In this document: positions 44,784-53,728 of the stretch, piece by piece | How positions within the stretch are numbered: the first letter of the stretch is position 1 | Layout: each line of letters begins with the position of its first letter | Origin: Amycolatopsis palatopharyngis | GTDB taxonomy: Bacteria; Actinomycetota; Actinomycetes; Mycobacteriales; Pseudonocardiaceae | Length of the DNA: 64,000 bases | Reading direction: 5' to 3' | Assembly: GCF_003385185.1 (NCBI RefSeq) | Contig: NZ_PQHZ01000027.1 | Location: 1-64,000 of the forward strand | Translations under genes and position numbers: made by a program | The notes under the pieces: model-generated | Told to the model about the DNA's origin: nothing | The model's input: the letters and a program-made list of their open reading frames with translations, nothing else | Databases searched by the model: none

Positions 44784-46808
44784 GTGCCCTATCCATCGGA
44801 TCGTGAACTCGATCGTCCATGGGTCATGCGGACCTACGCGGGCCACTCCTCGGCGGCCGCGTCGAACGAGCTCTACCGGCGCAACCTGGCCAAGGGGCAG
44901 ACCGGGCTCTCGGTGGCCTTCGACCTGCCGACGCAGACCGGGTACGACCCGGACCACAAGCTCGCCAAGGGGGAGGTCGGCAAGGTCGGGGTGCCGGTCT
45001 CGCACATCGGGGACATGCGCCAGCTGTTCGCTGGAATCCCGCTCGCCGAGGCGAACACCTCGATGACGATCAACGCGCCCGCGATGTGGCTGCTCGCGTT
45101 GTACGTCTCGGTGGCCGAGGAGCAGGCCGAGCAGGAGGGCCGGGACGTCGATGAGGTGCTGGCAAAGCTGACCGGCACCACGCAGAACGACATCATCAAG
45201 GAGTACCTGTCCCGGGGGACCTACATCTTCCCGCCGGGACCGAGCCTGCGGCTGATCACCGACATGATCGCGTGGACCGTGCACCACGTACCCAAGTGGA
45301 ATCCGATCAACATCTGCAGCTACCACCTGCAGGAGGCAGGGGCGACTCCGACGCACGAGGTCGCCTACGCCTTGTGCACCGCCATCTCGGTACTCGACGC
45401 CGTACGCGACTCCGGTCAGGTCGACGCCGACGATATGGCCAAGGTGGTCGCGCGGATCTCCTTCTTCGTCAACGCCGGTGTGCGGTTCGTCGAGGAAATG
45501 TCCAAGATGCGCGCCTTCACCGAGTTGTGGGACGAGATCACCGCCGAGCGCTACGGCGTCACCGACGCGAAGGCGCGCAGGTTGCGTTACGGCGTCCAGG
45601 TCAACTCACTCGGCCTGACCGAGGCGCAGCCGGAGAACAACGTGCAGCGGATCGTGCTGGAGATGCTCGCGGTGACCCTGTCGCGGGGGTCGCGGGCCAG
45701 GGCGATCCAGCTGCCGGCGTGGAACGAGGCGCTGGGCCTGCCGAGGCCGTGGGACCAGCAGTGGGCGCTGCGGATGCAGCAGGTGCTCGCGTTCGAGACC
45801 GACCTGCTGGAGTACGAGGACATCTTCGACGGTTCGCGGGTTATCGAGGCGAAGGTCGAAGAGATCAAGACCGGCGCCCGCGAGGAGATCGCCAGGGTGC
45901 AGGAGCTCGGAGGAGCCGTCGCGGCCGTCGAGAGCGGCTACATGAAGTCGCAGCTGGTGTCCTCGCTCGCCGAGTACCGGCGGGGCATGGAGGCGGGCGA
46001 GCGGGTGCTCGTCGGCGTCAACAAGTTCGACACCACCGAGCCGAGCCCGCTGCAGGCCGAGGGCGCGAAAGCCATCGAGACGGTGGATCCCGCGGTCGAG
46101 AAGGAAGCGGTCGCGGCGATCGAGAAATGGCGCGAGCAGCGTGACGGTGAGCAGGTCGAGGCCGCGCTGCAGGGACTGCGCATGGTCGCGAAGACCTCGC
46201 AGAACCTGTTCGACGCGACGCTGGAGTGCGCGCGGGCAGGTGTCACGACGGGGGAGTGGTCGGGGGCGCTGCGCGAGGTGTTCGGCGAGTACCGGGCTCC
46301 CACCGGGGTGTCGGGGGCTTCGATGTCCTCGGGCGGCGTGGCCGAGATCGAGCGGGTCCGGGAGCGGGTCAAGGCGACGAGCGAGGAACTCGGGGAGCGG
46401 CTGCGGATCCTGGTCGGCAAACCCGGGCTCGACGGGCACTCAAACGGCGCGGAGCAGGTGGCCGTGCGGGCTCGCGACACCGGTTTCGAGGTCGTGTACC
46501 AGGGCATCCGGCTGACGCCCGAGCAGATCGTGGCCGCCGCCGTACAGGAGGGCGTGCATGTGGTCGGCCTGTCGGTGCTCTCCGGCTCACACCTCGAGGT
46601 GGTGCCGGAGGTGGTGGACGGGCTGCACGCGGCCGGAGCGGGTGACATCCCGGTGATCGTCGGCGGAATCATCCCGCCCGACGATGCGAAGCTGCTGACC
46701 GAGCGGGGCATCGCCGCCGTGTTCACGCCGAAGGACTACGAGCTGACGGAGATCATGGACGGCATCGTGACCATCGTGCGCGAGGCGAACGGACTGCCAG
46801 GACGGTAG
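44784..46808 (+). CDS. meaA: B12-dependent acyl-CoA mutase of the MeaA / ethylmalonyl-CoA mutase type
   Basis: The 674-residue protein joins a TIM-barrel mutase domain (RTYAGHSS; SVAFDLPTQTGYDPDH; GPSLRLITDMI) with a C-terminal B12-binding domain carrying GKPGLDGHSNGAEQVA, which includes the lower-ligand DxHxxG motif. The single-chain form and the exact wording of the motifs match MeaA rather than MutA/MutB. The GTG at 44784 follows GGGAGG. It would act in ethylmalonyl-CoA metabolism; no ccr gene is in this window. The adenosyltransferase at 40 kb can supply the cofactor. Confidence 0.85.
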   Translation: MPYPSDRELDRPWVMRTYAGHSSAAASNELYRRNLAKGQTGLSVAFDLPTQTGYDPDHKLAKGEVGKVGVPVSHIGDMRQLFAGIPLAEANTSMTINAPAMWLLALYVSVAEEQAEQEGRDVDEVLAKLTGTTQNDIIKEYLSRGTYIFPPGPSLRLITDMIAWTVHHVPKWNPINICSYHLQEAGATPTHEVAYALCTAISVLDAVRDSGQVDADDMAKVVARISFFVNAGVRFVEEMSKMRAFTELWDEITAERYGVTDAKARRLRYGVQVNSLGLTEAQPENNVQRIVLEMLAVTLSRGSRARAIQLPAWNEALGLPRPWDQQWALRMQQVLAFETDLLEYEDIFDGSRVIEAKVEEIKTGAREEIARVQELGGAVAAVESGYMKSQLVSSLAEYRRGMEAGERVLVGVNKFDTTEPSPLQAEGAKAIETVDPAVEKEAVAAIEKWREQRDGEQVEAALQGLRMVAKTSQNLFDATLECARAGVTTGEWSGALREVFGEYRAPTGVSGASMSSGGVAEIERVRERVKATSEELGERLRILVGKPGLDGHSNGAEQVAVRARDTGFEVVYQGIRLTPEQIVAAAVQEGVHVVGLSVLSGSHLEVVPEVVDGLHAAGAGDIPVIVGGIIPPDDAKLLTERGIAAVFTPKDYELTEIMDGIVTIVREANGLPGR

Positions 46809-46854
46809 GCGATCTCTATCCGGTAACGGCGGGTATGGAGTTTCCGAACCTGCT

Positions 46855-46882
46855 TTGAGCCTCTTCAGTGATGCCCTAACGT
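46855..46882 (+). promoter_or_regulatory. Candidate promoter upstream of ehuB
   Basis: TTGAGC and TAACGT are spaced by 16 bases and end 37 bases before the ehuB start. The match to a primary-sigma promoter is modest, so this is tentative. Confidence 0.3.
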
Positions 46883-46919
46883 TCGGTGACTACGGGACGA
46901 TCACGGAAGGGGCAGGACG

Positions 46920-47831
46920 ATGAATCAGGGCAAGTGGACTCGGCGAGAGTTCTTCCGACGTTCTGCAGTGGCGGGTGCCGTAGCCATCGGCGGTCCGGTC
47001 TTCCTGTCGGCCTGCTCCGAAGTCCCAGAGACCGGTGGGGACGGTGCTGTCAACACCCTGCAGCGTGCCCGGGACGCTGGCACTATCAAGATTGGTATTG
47101 CCGGGGAGATTCCCTATGGCTTCACAGAGGACGGAGAGGTCACCGGCGAGTCTCCAGAGGTGGCCAAGGCGGTGTTCGAAGCCATGGGTATCCCTAACGT
47201 CGAGGCAACCCAAGTGGAGTTCGGTCAGTTGATTCCGGCGCTCAACGCCGGTCAGTTCGACATGGTGGCCGCCGGTATGGCGATTCTGCCCGACCGTTGT
47301 GCGAACGCCGCATTCTCGCACGTCGACTACATCACGCCGACGGCTTTCCTGGTCCCGAAGGGAAACCCGCAGCAGGTGCTCAACTTCGACGACGTGAAGG
47401 CAAAGGGGGTGAACCTCGCGGTGCTGTCCGGCACCGTCGAACAGCAGGTGGCTGTCGCGCTCGGCGTCCCAGACGAGCAGATCCAGACCTATGACGGACA
47501 ACCGGAACTTCTGCAGGCGCTGCTCGCAAATCGCGCCTACGCGGGTGCGTTGACCGACATCTCGCTGAAGGCCTTGCTGGAGCAGAATCCGGACGCTGCC
47601 CTCGAAGTGACCGACGGCTTCGTTCCCATGGTCGATGGTGAGGAGCAGATCCAGGCGGGTGGGTTCGTCTTCCGAAAGGGCGAGGACGAGATCCTCGAAG
47701 CGTTCAACACCGAACTGGAGAAGCTGCAGTCCAGCGGGCGGTGGCTGGAGATCGTCAAGCCCTTTGGTTTCACTGAGGACAACCTGCCGCCGGATGACGT
47801 GACGACCGAGCAGCTCTGCGCGACAGCGTGA
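46920..47831 (+). CDS. ehuB: Ectoine/hydroxyectoine-type ABC transporter, substrate-binding lipoprotein
   Basis: The 303-residue protein has a twin-arginine-like leader (TRREFFRRSAVAG), a lipobox LSAC giving a lipid-anchored cysteine, then a two-lobed periplasmic-binding domain of the polar amino acid/EhuB type (GIAGEIPYGFTEDGEVTGESPEV; MVAAGMAILPDRC). It captures the solute outside the membrane and passes it to EhuC/EhuD. It is the first gene of an ehuBCDA operon. Confidence 0.85.
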   Translation: MNQGKWTRREFFRRSAVAGAVAIGGPVFLSACSEVPETGGDGAVNTLQRARDAGTIKIGIAGEIPYGFTEDGEVTGESPEVAKAVFEAMGIPNVEATQVEFGQLIPALNAGQFDMVAAGMAILPDRCANAAFSHVDYITPTAFLVPKGNPQQVLNFDDVKAKGVNLAVLSGTVEQQVAVALGVPDEQIQTYDGQPELLQALLANRAYAGALTDISLKALLEQNPDAALEVTDGFVPMVDGEEQIQAGGFVFRKGEDEILEAFNTELEKLQSSGRWLEIVKPFGFTEDNLPPDDVTTEQLCATA

Positions 47832-47858
47832 TCGCGCTACGGCGCCGGTAGACCGACC

Positions 47859-48596
47859 ATGTTCGACAATCTTCCTCTGTTCGTTTCCACGATTCTCGAC
47901 GGTCTGGTACTCACACTTGAGGCGACCTTGGGTGGAATCGTGCTTGCCACCGTGCTGTCCTTTGTATTCGGACTCGCGATGCTCTCCGACCGTGTGCTGG
48001 TCCGGGTCGTGTCGCGTACCTACGTCGAATTCTGGCGCGGTACGTCCGAAGTGGTCCAGCTGTTGTGGATCTACTTCGTGCTCCCGGTGTTGACCGGTTT
48101 CCAGATCGTGCCGCTGTGGGCGGGCATTCTCGTGCTCGGGCTCAACTTCGGGGCGTACGGGGCGGAGATCGTTCGGGGCGCGATCCAGTCGGTACCGAAG
48201 GCGCAGTACGAGGGATGTGTGGCTCTCAGTCTGACACCCGCGCAACGGATGCGGCGGGTGATCCTGCCGCAGGCCTTGGTGGACATGGTGCCACCGTTCA
48301 ACAATCTGTTCATCCAGCTGCTCAAGGGCAGCGCGTTGCTGACGTTCATCACTGTGCATGAGATGACTTACCAGGCGCGGGAGGTCCTGCTCAACAGGTT
48401 CACCAATCAGGCGCTGCTCATCTGGACACTCACCTTGCTGGCCTACCTGGCACTGTCCATCCTGATCACCTTCGGCATGCGCTGGCTGGAACGCTGGACC
48501 GCGGCACAGGTCGGTAGGACACCGACGAGACGGACTTCCTTCCGAGAGAGGTACCGCGCTGCTGCGCCTCCGTCAGCTGGTGGAGGCGGGGTATGA
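47859..48596 (+). CDS. ehuC: Ectoine/hydroxyectoine-type ABC transporter permease
   Basis: The 245-residue permease has about five membrane helices and the cytoplasmic EAA loop in a form typical of the polar amino acid family (YEGCVALSLTPAQRMRRVILPQA). It pairs with EhuD to form the channel. It starts 27 bases after ehuB and overlaps ehuD by ATGA. Confidence 0.87.
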   Translation: MFDNLPLFVSTILDGLVLTLEATLGGIVLATVLSFVFGLAMLSDRVLVRVVSRTYVEFWRGTSEVVQLLWIYFVLPVLTGFQIVPLWAGILVLGLNFGAYGAEIVRGAIQSVPKAQYEGCVALSLTPAQRMRRVILPQALVDMVPPFNNLFIQLLKGSALLTFITVHEMTYQAREVLLNRFTNQALLIWTLTLLAYLALSILITFGMRWLERWTAAQVGRTPTRRTSFRERYRAAAPPSAGGGGV

Positions 48597-49249
48597 CCTG
48601 GGACTGGGAGTTCGCCTGGGAGGCGCTACCGGTCGTGTTGGACGGCCTGCTAGTCACCTTCCAGGCGACCGTGCTGGGGTCGATAGTCGCCTACGCACTG
48701 GGTTTGGTCTTCGCCCTAATGCGGCGCTCTCCGATCCGGGTGGTCAGTACCGCCACCTGGCTGCTGATCGAGTTCATCCGGAGCACACCGCTGCTGGTGC
48801 AGCTCTTCTTCCTGTTCTTCGTGCTCCCGGGATTCGGGGTGACACTGTCCCCACTGGTTGCTGGTGTCATCGGGCTCGGCCTGCACTACGCGTGCTACAC
48901 AGCTGAGGTATATCGTGCCGGGATCGAAGGCGTCCCTCCCGGGCAGTGGGAGGCAGCTACGGCATTGAGTCTGCCGAGGTCACGGACGTGGAGCGGCATC
49001 ATCCTGCCGCAAGCGATCCCACGAGTGCTGCCCGCGCTGGGTAACTACACGATCTCGATGTTCAAAGAGACCCCCCTGCTGTTCGCGATCGGGCTCCCGG
49101 ACATCGTGGGCGAGGCGTTCGAGTTCGCTTCACTGAACTTCCGCTACGTCGAGCCCATTACCATCGCAGGTATCTTGTTCCTGTTGCTCAGTTACCCGTC
49201 CTCATTAATCGTTCGATACTTGGAGCGTCGTTTTGGCCTCACACACTGA
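48593..49249 (+). CDS. ehuD: Ectoine/hydroxyectoine-type ABC transporter permease
   Basis: The 218-residue permease has the family core EFIRSTPLLVQLFFLFFVLP and the EAA loop WEAATALSLPRSRTWSGIIL. It overlaps ehuC at its start and ehuA at its end, a tightly coupled operon. It is clearly homologous to the minus-strand permease at 52108-52764. Confidence 0.87.
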   Translation: MTWDWEFAWEALPVVLDGLLVTFQATVLGSIVAYALGLVFALMRRSPIRVVSTATWLLIEFIRSTPLLVQLFFLFFVLPGFGVTLSPLVAGVIGLGLHYACYTAEVYRAGIEGVPPGQWEAATALSLPRSRTWSGIILPQAIPRVLPALGNYTISMFKETPLLFAIGLPDIVGEAFEFASLNFRYVEPITIAGILFLLLSYPSSLIVRYLERRFGLTH

Positions 49250-50042
49250 CACCCCCTCGGCCACGGCCACCGATGTGATGATCCGCTTCGAAGGTGTCAT
49301 CAAGAAGTTCGGTGACAATGTCGTGCTGCGCGAGCTGGACTTCGAGGTGAAGCCAGGCGAGTTCGTCACCCTGATCGGACCGAGTGGTTCGGGCAAAACG
49401 ACGATCCTACGACTGTTGATGACGTTGGAGAAGGTCAACGGCGGGAAAATCTATGTCGGTGATGAATGCCTGACCCACACAGACCGTGGGGGCAAGATGG
49501 TGCCTGCCGACGAGAAGCATCTCCGCAAGGTGCGTCGGAGGATCGGCATGGTCTTCCAGCAGTTCAACCTGTTCCCCAACATGAAGGTGCTGCAGAACAT
49601 CACCGAGGCACCGGTGCGCACCCTCGGCCTGTCGAAGGAAGAGGCCGAGAAGCGGGCCAGGGAACTGCTTGAGATGGTCGGTCTGAGCGACAAGGTCGAT
49701 GCCCATCCGTCCCAGCTTTCCGGTGGCCAGCAGCAGCGTGTCGCCATTGCCAGGGCGCTGGCGATGCAACCGGACGTGTTGCTGCTGGACGAGGTGACCT
49801 CCGCGTTGGACCCGGAGCTGGTCGCCGGTGTCCTGGCGGTGTTGAAGGAGATCGCGTCCCGGACTGACATCACGATCCTGTGTGTCACTCACGAGATGCA
49901 GTTCGCCCGCGATGTGTCGGATCGGGTGATGATGTTCGACCACGGCCAGGTCATCGAGGAAGCTGACCCGGAAAAGCTCTTCACCGACCCGGACCACGAG
50001 CGCACCAGGGAGTTCCTGCACGCCGTCATTGATCGGGCGTAA
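49233..50042 (+). CDS. ehuA: Ectoine/hydroxyectoine-type ABC transporter ATPase
   Basis: The 269-residue ATPase has Walker A GPSGSGKTT, Q-loop VFQQFNLFPNM, signature LSGGQQQRV, Walker B VLLLDEV and the H-loop CVTHEM. In Walker B the usual DEP is DEV, with catalytic Glu kept. The TTG start at 49233 follows GGAG and overlaps the ehuD stop; an ATG at 49278 is possible. It may also power the second Ehu-like permease pair, which lacks an intact ATPase. Confidence 0.9.
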   Translation: MASHTDTPSATATDVMIRFEGVIKKFGDNVVLRELDFEVKPGEFVTLIGPSGSGKTTILRLLMTLEKVNGGKIYVGDECLTHTDRGGKMVPADEKHLRKVRRRIGMVFQQFNLFPNMKVLQNITEAPVRTLGLSKEEAEKRARELLEMVGLSDKVDAHPSQLSGGQQQRVAIARALAMQPDVLLLDEVTSALDPELVAGVLAVLKEIASRTDITILCVTHEMQFARDVSDRVMMFDHGQVIEEADPEKLFTDPDHERTREFLHAVIDRA

Positions 50043-50085
50043 GCGACCGTATCCACAGGGGGCCTCGACGCAGTACGGTCGAGGT

Positions 50086-50859
50086 ATGACCGAGTACGAG
50101 CACATCCTCGTCAAGCGTGACGGCGACACGGTCACGATCACGATGAACCGGGCCGCCCGGCGGAACTCACTGTCCGGGGAGCACCTCGCCGAGCTACTGC
50201 AGGCCTTCAAGGAGGCAGGGGATTCCGATGCGACCGGAATCGTGTTGGCCGGCGATGGTCCCGTCTTCTCGGCGGGGCATGACTTTGGTGATGTCGCAGA
50301 TCGTGACCTGAGTGGCGTGCGAGACCTGCTGCAGCTCTGCACTGAGTTGATGCGCACGATTGAGTCTGTGCCACAGGTCGTGCTCGCACGCGTCCACGGC
50401 CTGGCCACCGCCGCCGGTTGTCAGCTAGTCGCGTCCTGCGACCTGGCGATTGCGGCCGAGTCAGCGGGCTTTGCTCTCCCCGGCGGCAAGGGTGGTTGGT
50501 TCTGTCATACCCCTGCCGTCCCGGTTGCCAGGTCGATCGGTCGAAAGCGGCTGATGGAGATGGCCCTGACCGGTGATGTCGTCGACGCGAACACTGCCGA
50601 GTGGTGGGGCCTCGTAAATGCTGTCGTCCCGGATGGCGACCTTGATGACGCTGTGACCGAGTTACTGGGCAGGGCGACCAGGGGCAGCCCCGCCAGCAGG
50701 GCGCTCGGCAAGCGGACTCTCTATGCTCAGCTGGACCGCCCCGAGGCCGAGGCGTATACGCTCGCTGTCGAGGTCATGGCTTCGGCTTCGCAGCTTCCGG
50801 CGGCAAAGGAAGGCATGGCCGCATTCCTGGAGAAGCGCAGGCCGGAGTGGCCCGAGTAG
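50086..50859 (+). CDS. Enoyl-CoA hydratase/isomerase family protein
   Basis: The 257-residue crotonase-fold protein starts MTEYEHILVKRDGDTVTITM, has the oxyanion-hole motifs SAGHDFGDVADRDL and VHGLATAAGCQLVASCDLAIA, and a C-terminal GMAAFLEKRRPEW. The reaction is unknown. It lies 43 bases after ehuA on the same strand, between two ectoine-type transporter sets, so it could be part of that operon. The ATG at 50086 follows GAGG; the upstream frame overlaps ehuA. Confidence 0.85.
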   Translation: MTEYEHILVKRDGDTVTITMNRAARRNSLSGEHLAELLQAFKEAGDSDATGIVLAGDGPVFSAGHDFGDVADRDLSGVRDLLQLCTELMRTIESVPQVVLARVHGLATAAGCQLVASCDLAIAAESAGFALPGGKGGWFCHTPAVPVARSIGRKRLMEMALTGDVVDANTAEWWGLVNAVVPDGDLDDAVTELLGRATRGSPASRALGKRTLYAQLDRPEAEAYTLAVEVMASASQLPAAKEGMAAFLEKRRPEWPE

Positions 50860-51063
50860 ATTTTGCCTCACCACCCGACAGACGACGACCGGCGGTTATC
50901 TGGGTGCGGTAGTCCAGGTGCGACATCGAGCTGTCCGATCTGGACGACGGTGCCTCTGAAAGCCCGGTCACTTCGCCAAGTTCGCGTGCGTTGCACTCGG
51001 CCGTGACCTGCTGATCTAGGACCCCCTGTATGCAGGCCTGCACGGCCAGTGGCGGACTGTGGT

Positions 51064-51078
51064 CATTGCATAACAATG
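51064..51078. promoter_or_regulatory. Small inverted repeat upstream of the second ehuB-like gene
   Basis: CATTG-CATAA-CAATG is a 5-bp inverted repeat with a 5-base spacer, 66 bases before the gene start. It could be an operator. The rest of the 284-base gap (50860-51143) shows no recognisable gene. Confidence 0.25.
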
Positions 51079-51143
51079 CGCCGCACAAGTACTGGTGATT
51101 GGATAGGGTCAAGCAACCGCCATCACCTGAACGGAGTGTTTTC

Positions 51144-52049
51144 GTGTCAGACCCGAAGGTCAACCGTCTCTCCCGCCGTGCGTTGTTGCGCTACTCGGCC
51201 ATAGGGATCGCCGCCGTCGGAGGCGGAGCAGTCCTCAGCGCGTGCCAAACGACCAATCCGGACACCGGTCAGCCCGAGTCCGAGGGTGGACTGCAGCAGC
51301 GTGTCGACTCTGGTCAGCCGATCCGACTGGCGATCGCAAATGAACCGCCCTACACCGTGTTGACTGCCGAAGGTGAGTTGACCGGTGCTGAACCCGACGT
51401 GGCCAAGGCCGTGCTCGAGCGCATGGGCATCACAAATATCGAGGGTGTGCAGACTCAATACGACTCGATGATCCCGGGCCTCACGGCCAATCGCTGGGAC
51501 ATGGTCACTGCCGGGATGTTCATGGATCAGGCCCGCTGCTCGCAGGTGCTCTATGCCTCGCCTGTGATCGTCTCGACCGAGTCGTTCGCGGTGCCCGCGG
51601 GCAACCCCAAGGGACTCACCACGATCGACGATGTCATGAACCAGGATGTGCAGGTCGCTGTTTTGGCCGGCAGCTTCGAACTGCGGGCCGCCAAGTCCCT
51701 GGGTGTGCCGGAAAGCAAGCTGCCCACCTACCCCGCGGCACCGGATGCGCTACAGGGACTGGCGGACGGTCGCGTCGACGCTGTCCTGCTGCCGACTTTG
51801 AGCCTGGAAGCAGAGAAGGAGAAGGGTGGGAACTTCGAGATAACCGCGCCGTTGGAGGACTTCCCCACCACTGGCTCCAGCGCGGCGTTCCGGCAGACGG
51901 ACACCGAGTTCCAAGGAAAGTACAACGAAGAACTGAAGGCGTTCAAGGAGACGCCGGAGTTCGAGGCGATCCTGGAGAAGTGGGGCTTCTCCGCGGACGC
52001 TGCACGCAAGGCCACCACCGAGGAACTCTGCTCGGTCGAAGCAGGCTGA
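51144..52049 (+). CDS. EhuB-like substrate-binding lipoprotein (second set)
   Basis: The 301-residue protein has an RR leader (SRRALLRYSAIGIAAV), lipobox LSAC and the same domain as EhuB (ANEPPYTVLTAEGELTGAEPDV; MVTAGMFMDQARC; TTEELCSVEAG), so it is a diverged paralogue. The GTG at 51144 follows GGAG. It converges on two permease genes of the same family; unlike the first set, binding protein and permeases lie on opposite strands. The ligand may be ectoine or another zwitterion. Confidence 0.82.
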   Translation: MSDPKVNRLSRRALLRYSAIGIAAVGGGAVLSACQTTNPDTGQPESEGGLQQRVDSGQPIRLAIANEPPYTVLTAEGELTGAEPDVAKAVLERMGITNIEGVQTQYDSMIPGLTANRWDMVTAGMFMDQARCSQVLYASPVIVSTESFAVPAGNPKGLTTIDDVMNQDVQVAVLAGSFELRAAKSLGVPESKLPTYPAAPDALQGLADGRVDAVLLPTLSLEAEKEKGGNFEITAPLEDFPTTGSSAAFRQTDTEFQGKYNEELKAFKETPEFEAILEKWGFSADAARKATTEELCSVEAG

Positions 52050-52060
52050 GCCTTAAGGTC

Positions 52061-52103
52061 ACGATCGGGCCGGTACCGCCGCAGTCGGTGCCGGCCCGAT
52101 CGT
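52061..52103. terminator. Bidirectional hairpin terminator
   Basis: ACGATCGGGCCGG and CCGGCCCGATCGT form a perfect 13-bp stem extended by ACCG/CGGT around a short loop. It lies between the convergent binding-protein and permease genes, 11 bases after one stop and 4 bases from the other. CGTTT follows on the plus strand. Confidence 0.75.
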
Positions 52104-52107
52104 CGTT

Positions 52108-52764
52108 TCAGGACGTTTTGAGCTTGATTTCCAGGCGTCGCAACAGAAGCGCGGTCGGATAACTTGCTGCGAGGAAGATCAGCCCGGCCAGCGTAAGGGG
52201 CTCGAGCCACTCGTAGGTCTGGCTGCCGAACGCCCGTGCGGTGTGCACCAACTCGGGCACCGTGATGAGCGCCAGGAACGGCGTCTCCTTGAACATCGCG
52301 ATGGCGTAGTTGCCCAAGGCCGGAAGCACGTTGCGGATCGCCTGTGGGAGGACCACCCGCTGCCAAGTGATCCGCTGAGGAAGATGCAGGGCGGTGCTGG
52401 CTTCCCATTGTCCTGTAGGTACTGCCTCGATGCCTGCCCGGTAGACGTCCGCGCAATAACACGCATAGTGCACACCGAGACCGATCACCCCCGCCGTCAT
52501 CGGCGACAGGGTGACTCCCAAGCTCGGCAAGGCGAAGAACAGGAAGAACAGCTGAATCAGCAGCGGCGTACTGCGGATGAACTCGATGAACGCCGTGGTG
52601 AGCTGTGCCAGTACTGGGATTCGCAAGTACCGGATGATTGCGAAGACCAGCCCGAGTATGGCGGCGAGGATCGTACCGAGCACCGTGGCTACCAGCGTGT
52701 ACTTGGCGAAGTGCGTCAGAAGTTCGGGAAGCGCCTCGAACGCGTAGTTCCAGTCCCAGTTCAC
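52108..52764 (-). CDS. EhuD-like ABC permease (second set)
   Basis: The 218-residue permease is closely similar to EhuD (both begin with a WDW-type N-terminus; core FIEFIRSTPLLIQLFFLFF; GQWEASTALHLPQ). The GTG start overlaps the stop of the upstream EhuC-like gene by GTGA. With that gene it forms a permease pair that lacks its own intact ATPase nearby. Confidence 0.85.
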   Translation of the reverse strand: MNWDWNYAFEALPELLTHFAKYTLVATVLGTILAAILGLVFAIIRYLRIPVLAQLTTAFIEFIRSTPLLIQLFFLFFALPSLGVTLSPMTAGVIGLGVHYACYCADVYRAGIEAVPTGQWEASTALHLPQRITWQRVVLPQAIRNVLPALGNYAIAMFKETPFLALITVPELVHTARAFGSQTYEWLEPLTLAGLIFLAASYPTALLLRRLEIKLKTS

Positions 52765-53486
52765 GGTGCCGTCACCTCGATCTTCTGCGGGGGCCTGCGT
52801 GTCCGGAAGAGGCTCTTCACGCCTTCGTGTTGTCCCAGTCGTGCCTTGGCCGCGACCTCAGCAAGGTTCGAGAAGAACGTGACCGCGTAGGCGAGGATGA
52901 AGTAGATGACCATCAGGACGAGGTAGATGAACGGACGGTCACCGCCCGCCTTGTGGAACGACTCACCGATCTGCATCAGGTCGACCAGCGAAATCGTGAA
53001 CAGCAAGGGGGTGCTCTTCAGCAGCTGGATGAACAGGTTGTTCATCGAAGGGATCATCAAGGCGATGGCCTGTGGCCAGACGACGCGGCGCATCCGAGTC
53101 CACGCCGACAGGTTCAGCGCTGTTGCCGCCTCCCATTGTGTCTTCGGGACTGCGTTGATCGACCCACGCACCACCTCGGCGCCGTACGCGCCGTAGTTCA
53201 GTCCGAGGGCCAGCACGCCGACCACGACCGCGTCGAGTCGGAAGCCGATCAGCGGTAGCGCGAAGAACAGCCACCACAGCTGGATCATCAGTGAGGTTCC
53301 TCGGAAGAACTCGATCACGATGCGGGCGACGCCACGCACCGGTAACCGGTGCGAACGGGCCATCAGGCCCAGCACTACCGCGAGGATGACCATCAGGATG
53401 GTCCCGAGGACCGTGATAAGCACGGTGAGGCCGAGACCGTCGAGAAGATTTCCGCTCCAGTCGAACAGGGTGGGTGTCTCGTTCAT
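52761..53486 (-). CDS. EhuC-like ABC permease (second set)
   Basis: The 241-residue permease matches the EhuC family (EFFRGTSLMIQLWWLFFALP; QWEAATALNLSAWTRMRRVVWPQAI; NNLFIQLLKSTPLLF). It is the first gene of the minus-strand pair. A charged C-terminal tail of about 30 residues follows the last helix. Its own promoter would lie in 53487-53700, which holds no other gene. Confidence 0.85.
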   Translation of the reverse strand: MNETPTLFDWSGNLLDGLGLTVLITVLGTILMVILAVVLGLMARSHRLPVRGVARIVIEFFRGTSLMIQLWWLFFALPLIGFRLDAVVVGVLALGLNYGAYGAEVVRGSINAVPKTQWEAATALNLSAWTRMRRVVWPQAIALMIPSMNNLFIQLLKSTPLLFTISLVDLMQIGESFHKAGGDRPFIYLVLMVIYFILAYAVTFFSNLAEVAAKARLGQHEGVKSLFRTRRPPQKIEVTAP

Positions 53487-53728
53487 CGGTACTTCCCTCC
53501 CAGAGTTCGATCAGGCCAGGGTAGTCCAGGAATCACGCTCTGTTACCTCTCGTCGACTGTAGGCCTGCCACCGCCCGGCGAACAGGGAGTGACCAGCTCG
53601 GGTCTGTCCCGACACTAACGGGCTAAGACGGATTACGCGTTGATTCCGCCGCCCGGCGAGTAGGAGATGTTATGTGCGGCGGGCCGAGACGCGGCCACCG
53701 GCCGACGTCTCTTGGTCTCGACGGACGT

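Noticed and set aside
50774..51163. 129-residue minus-strand frame upstream of the second ehuB-like gene
   Set aside because: It overlaps the end of the enoyl-CoA hydratase gene and the start of the next; I found no domain in it, so a regulator gene is not supported.
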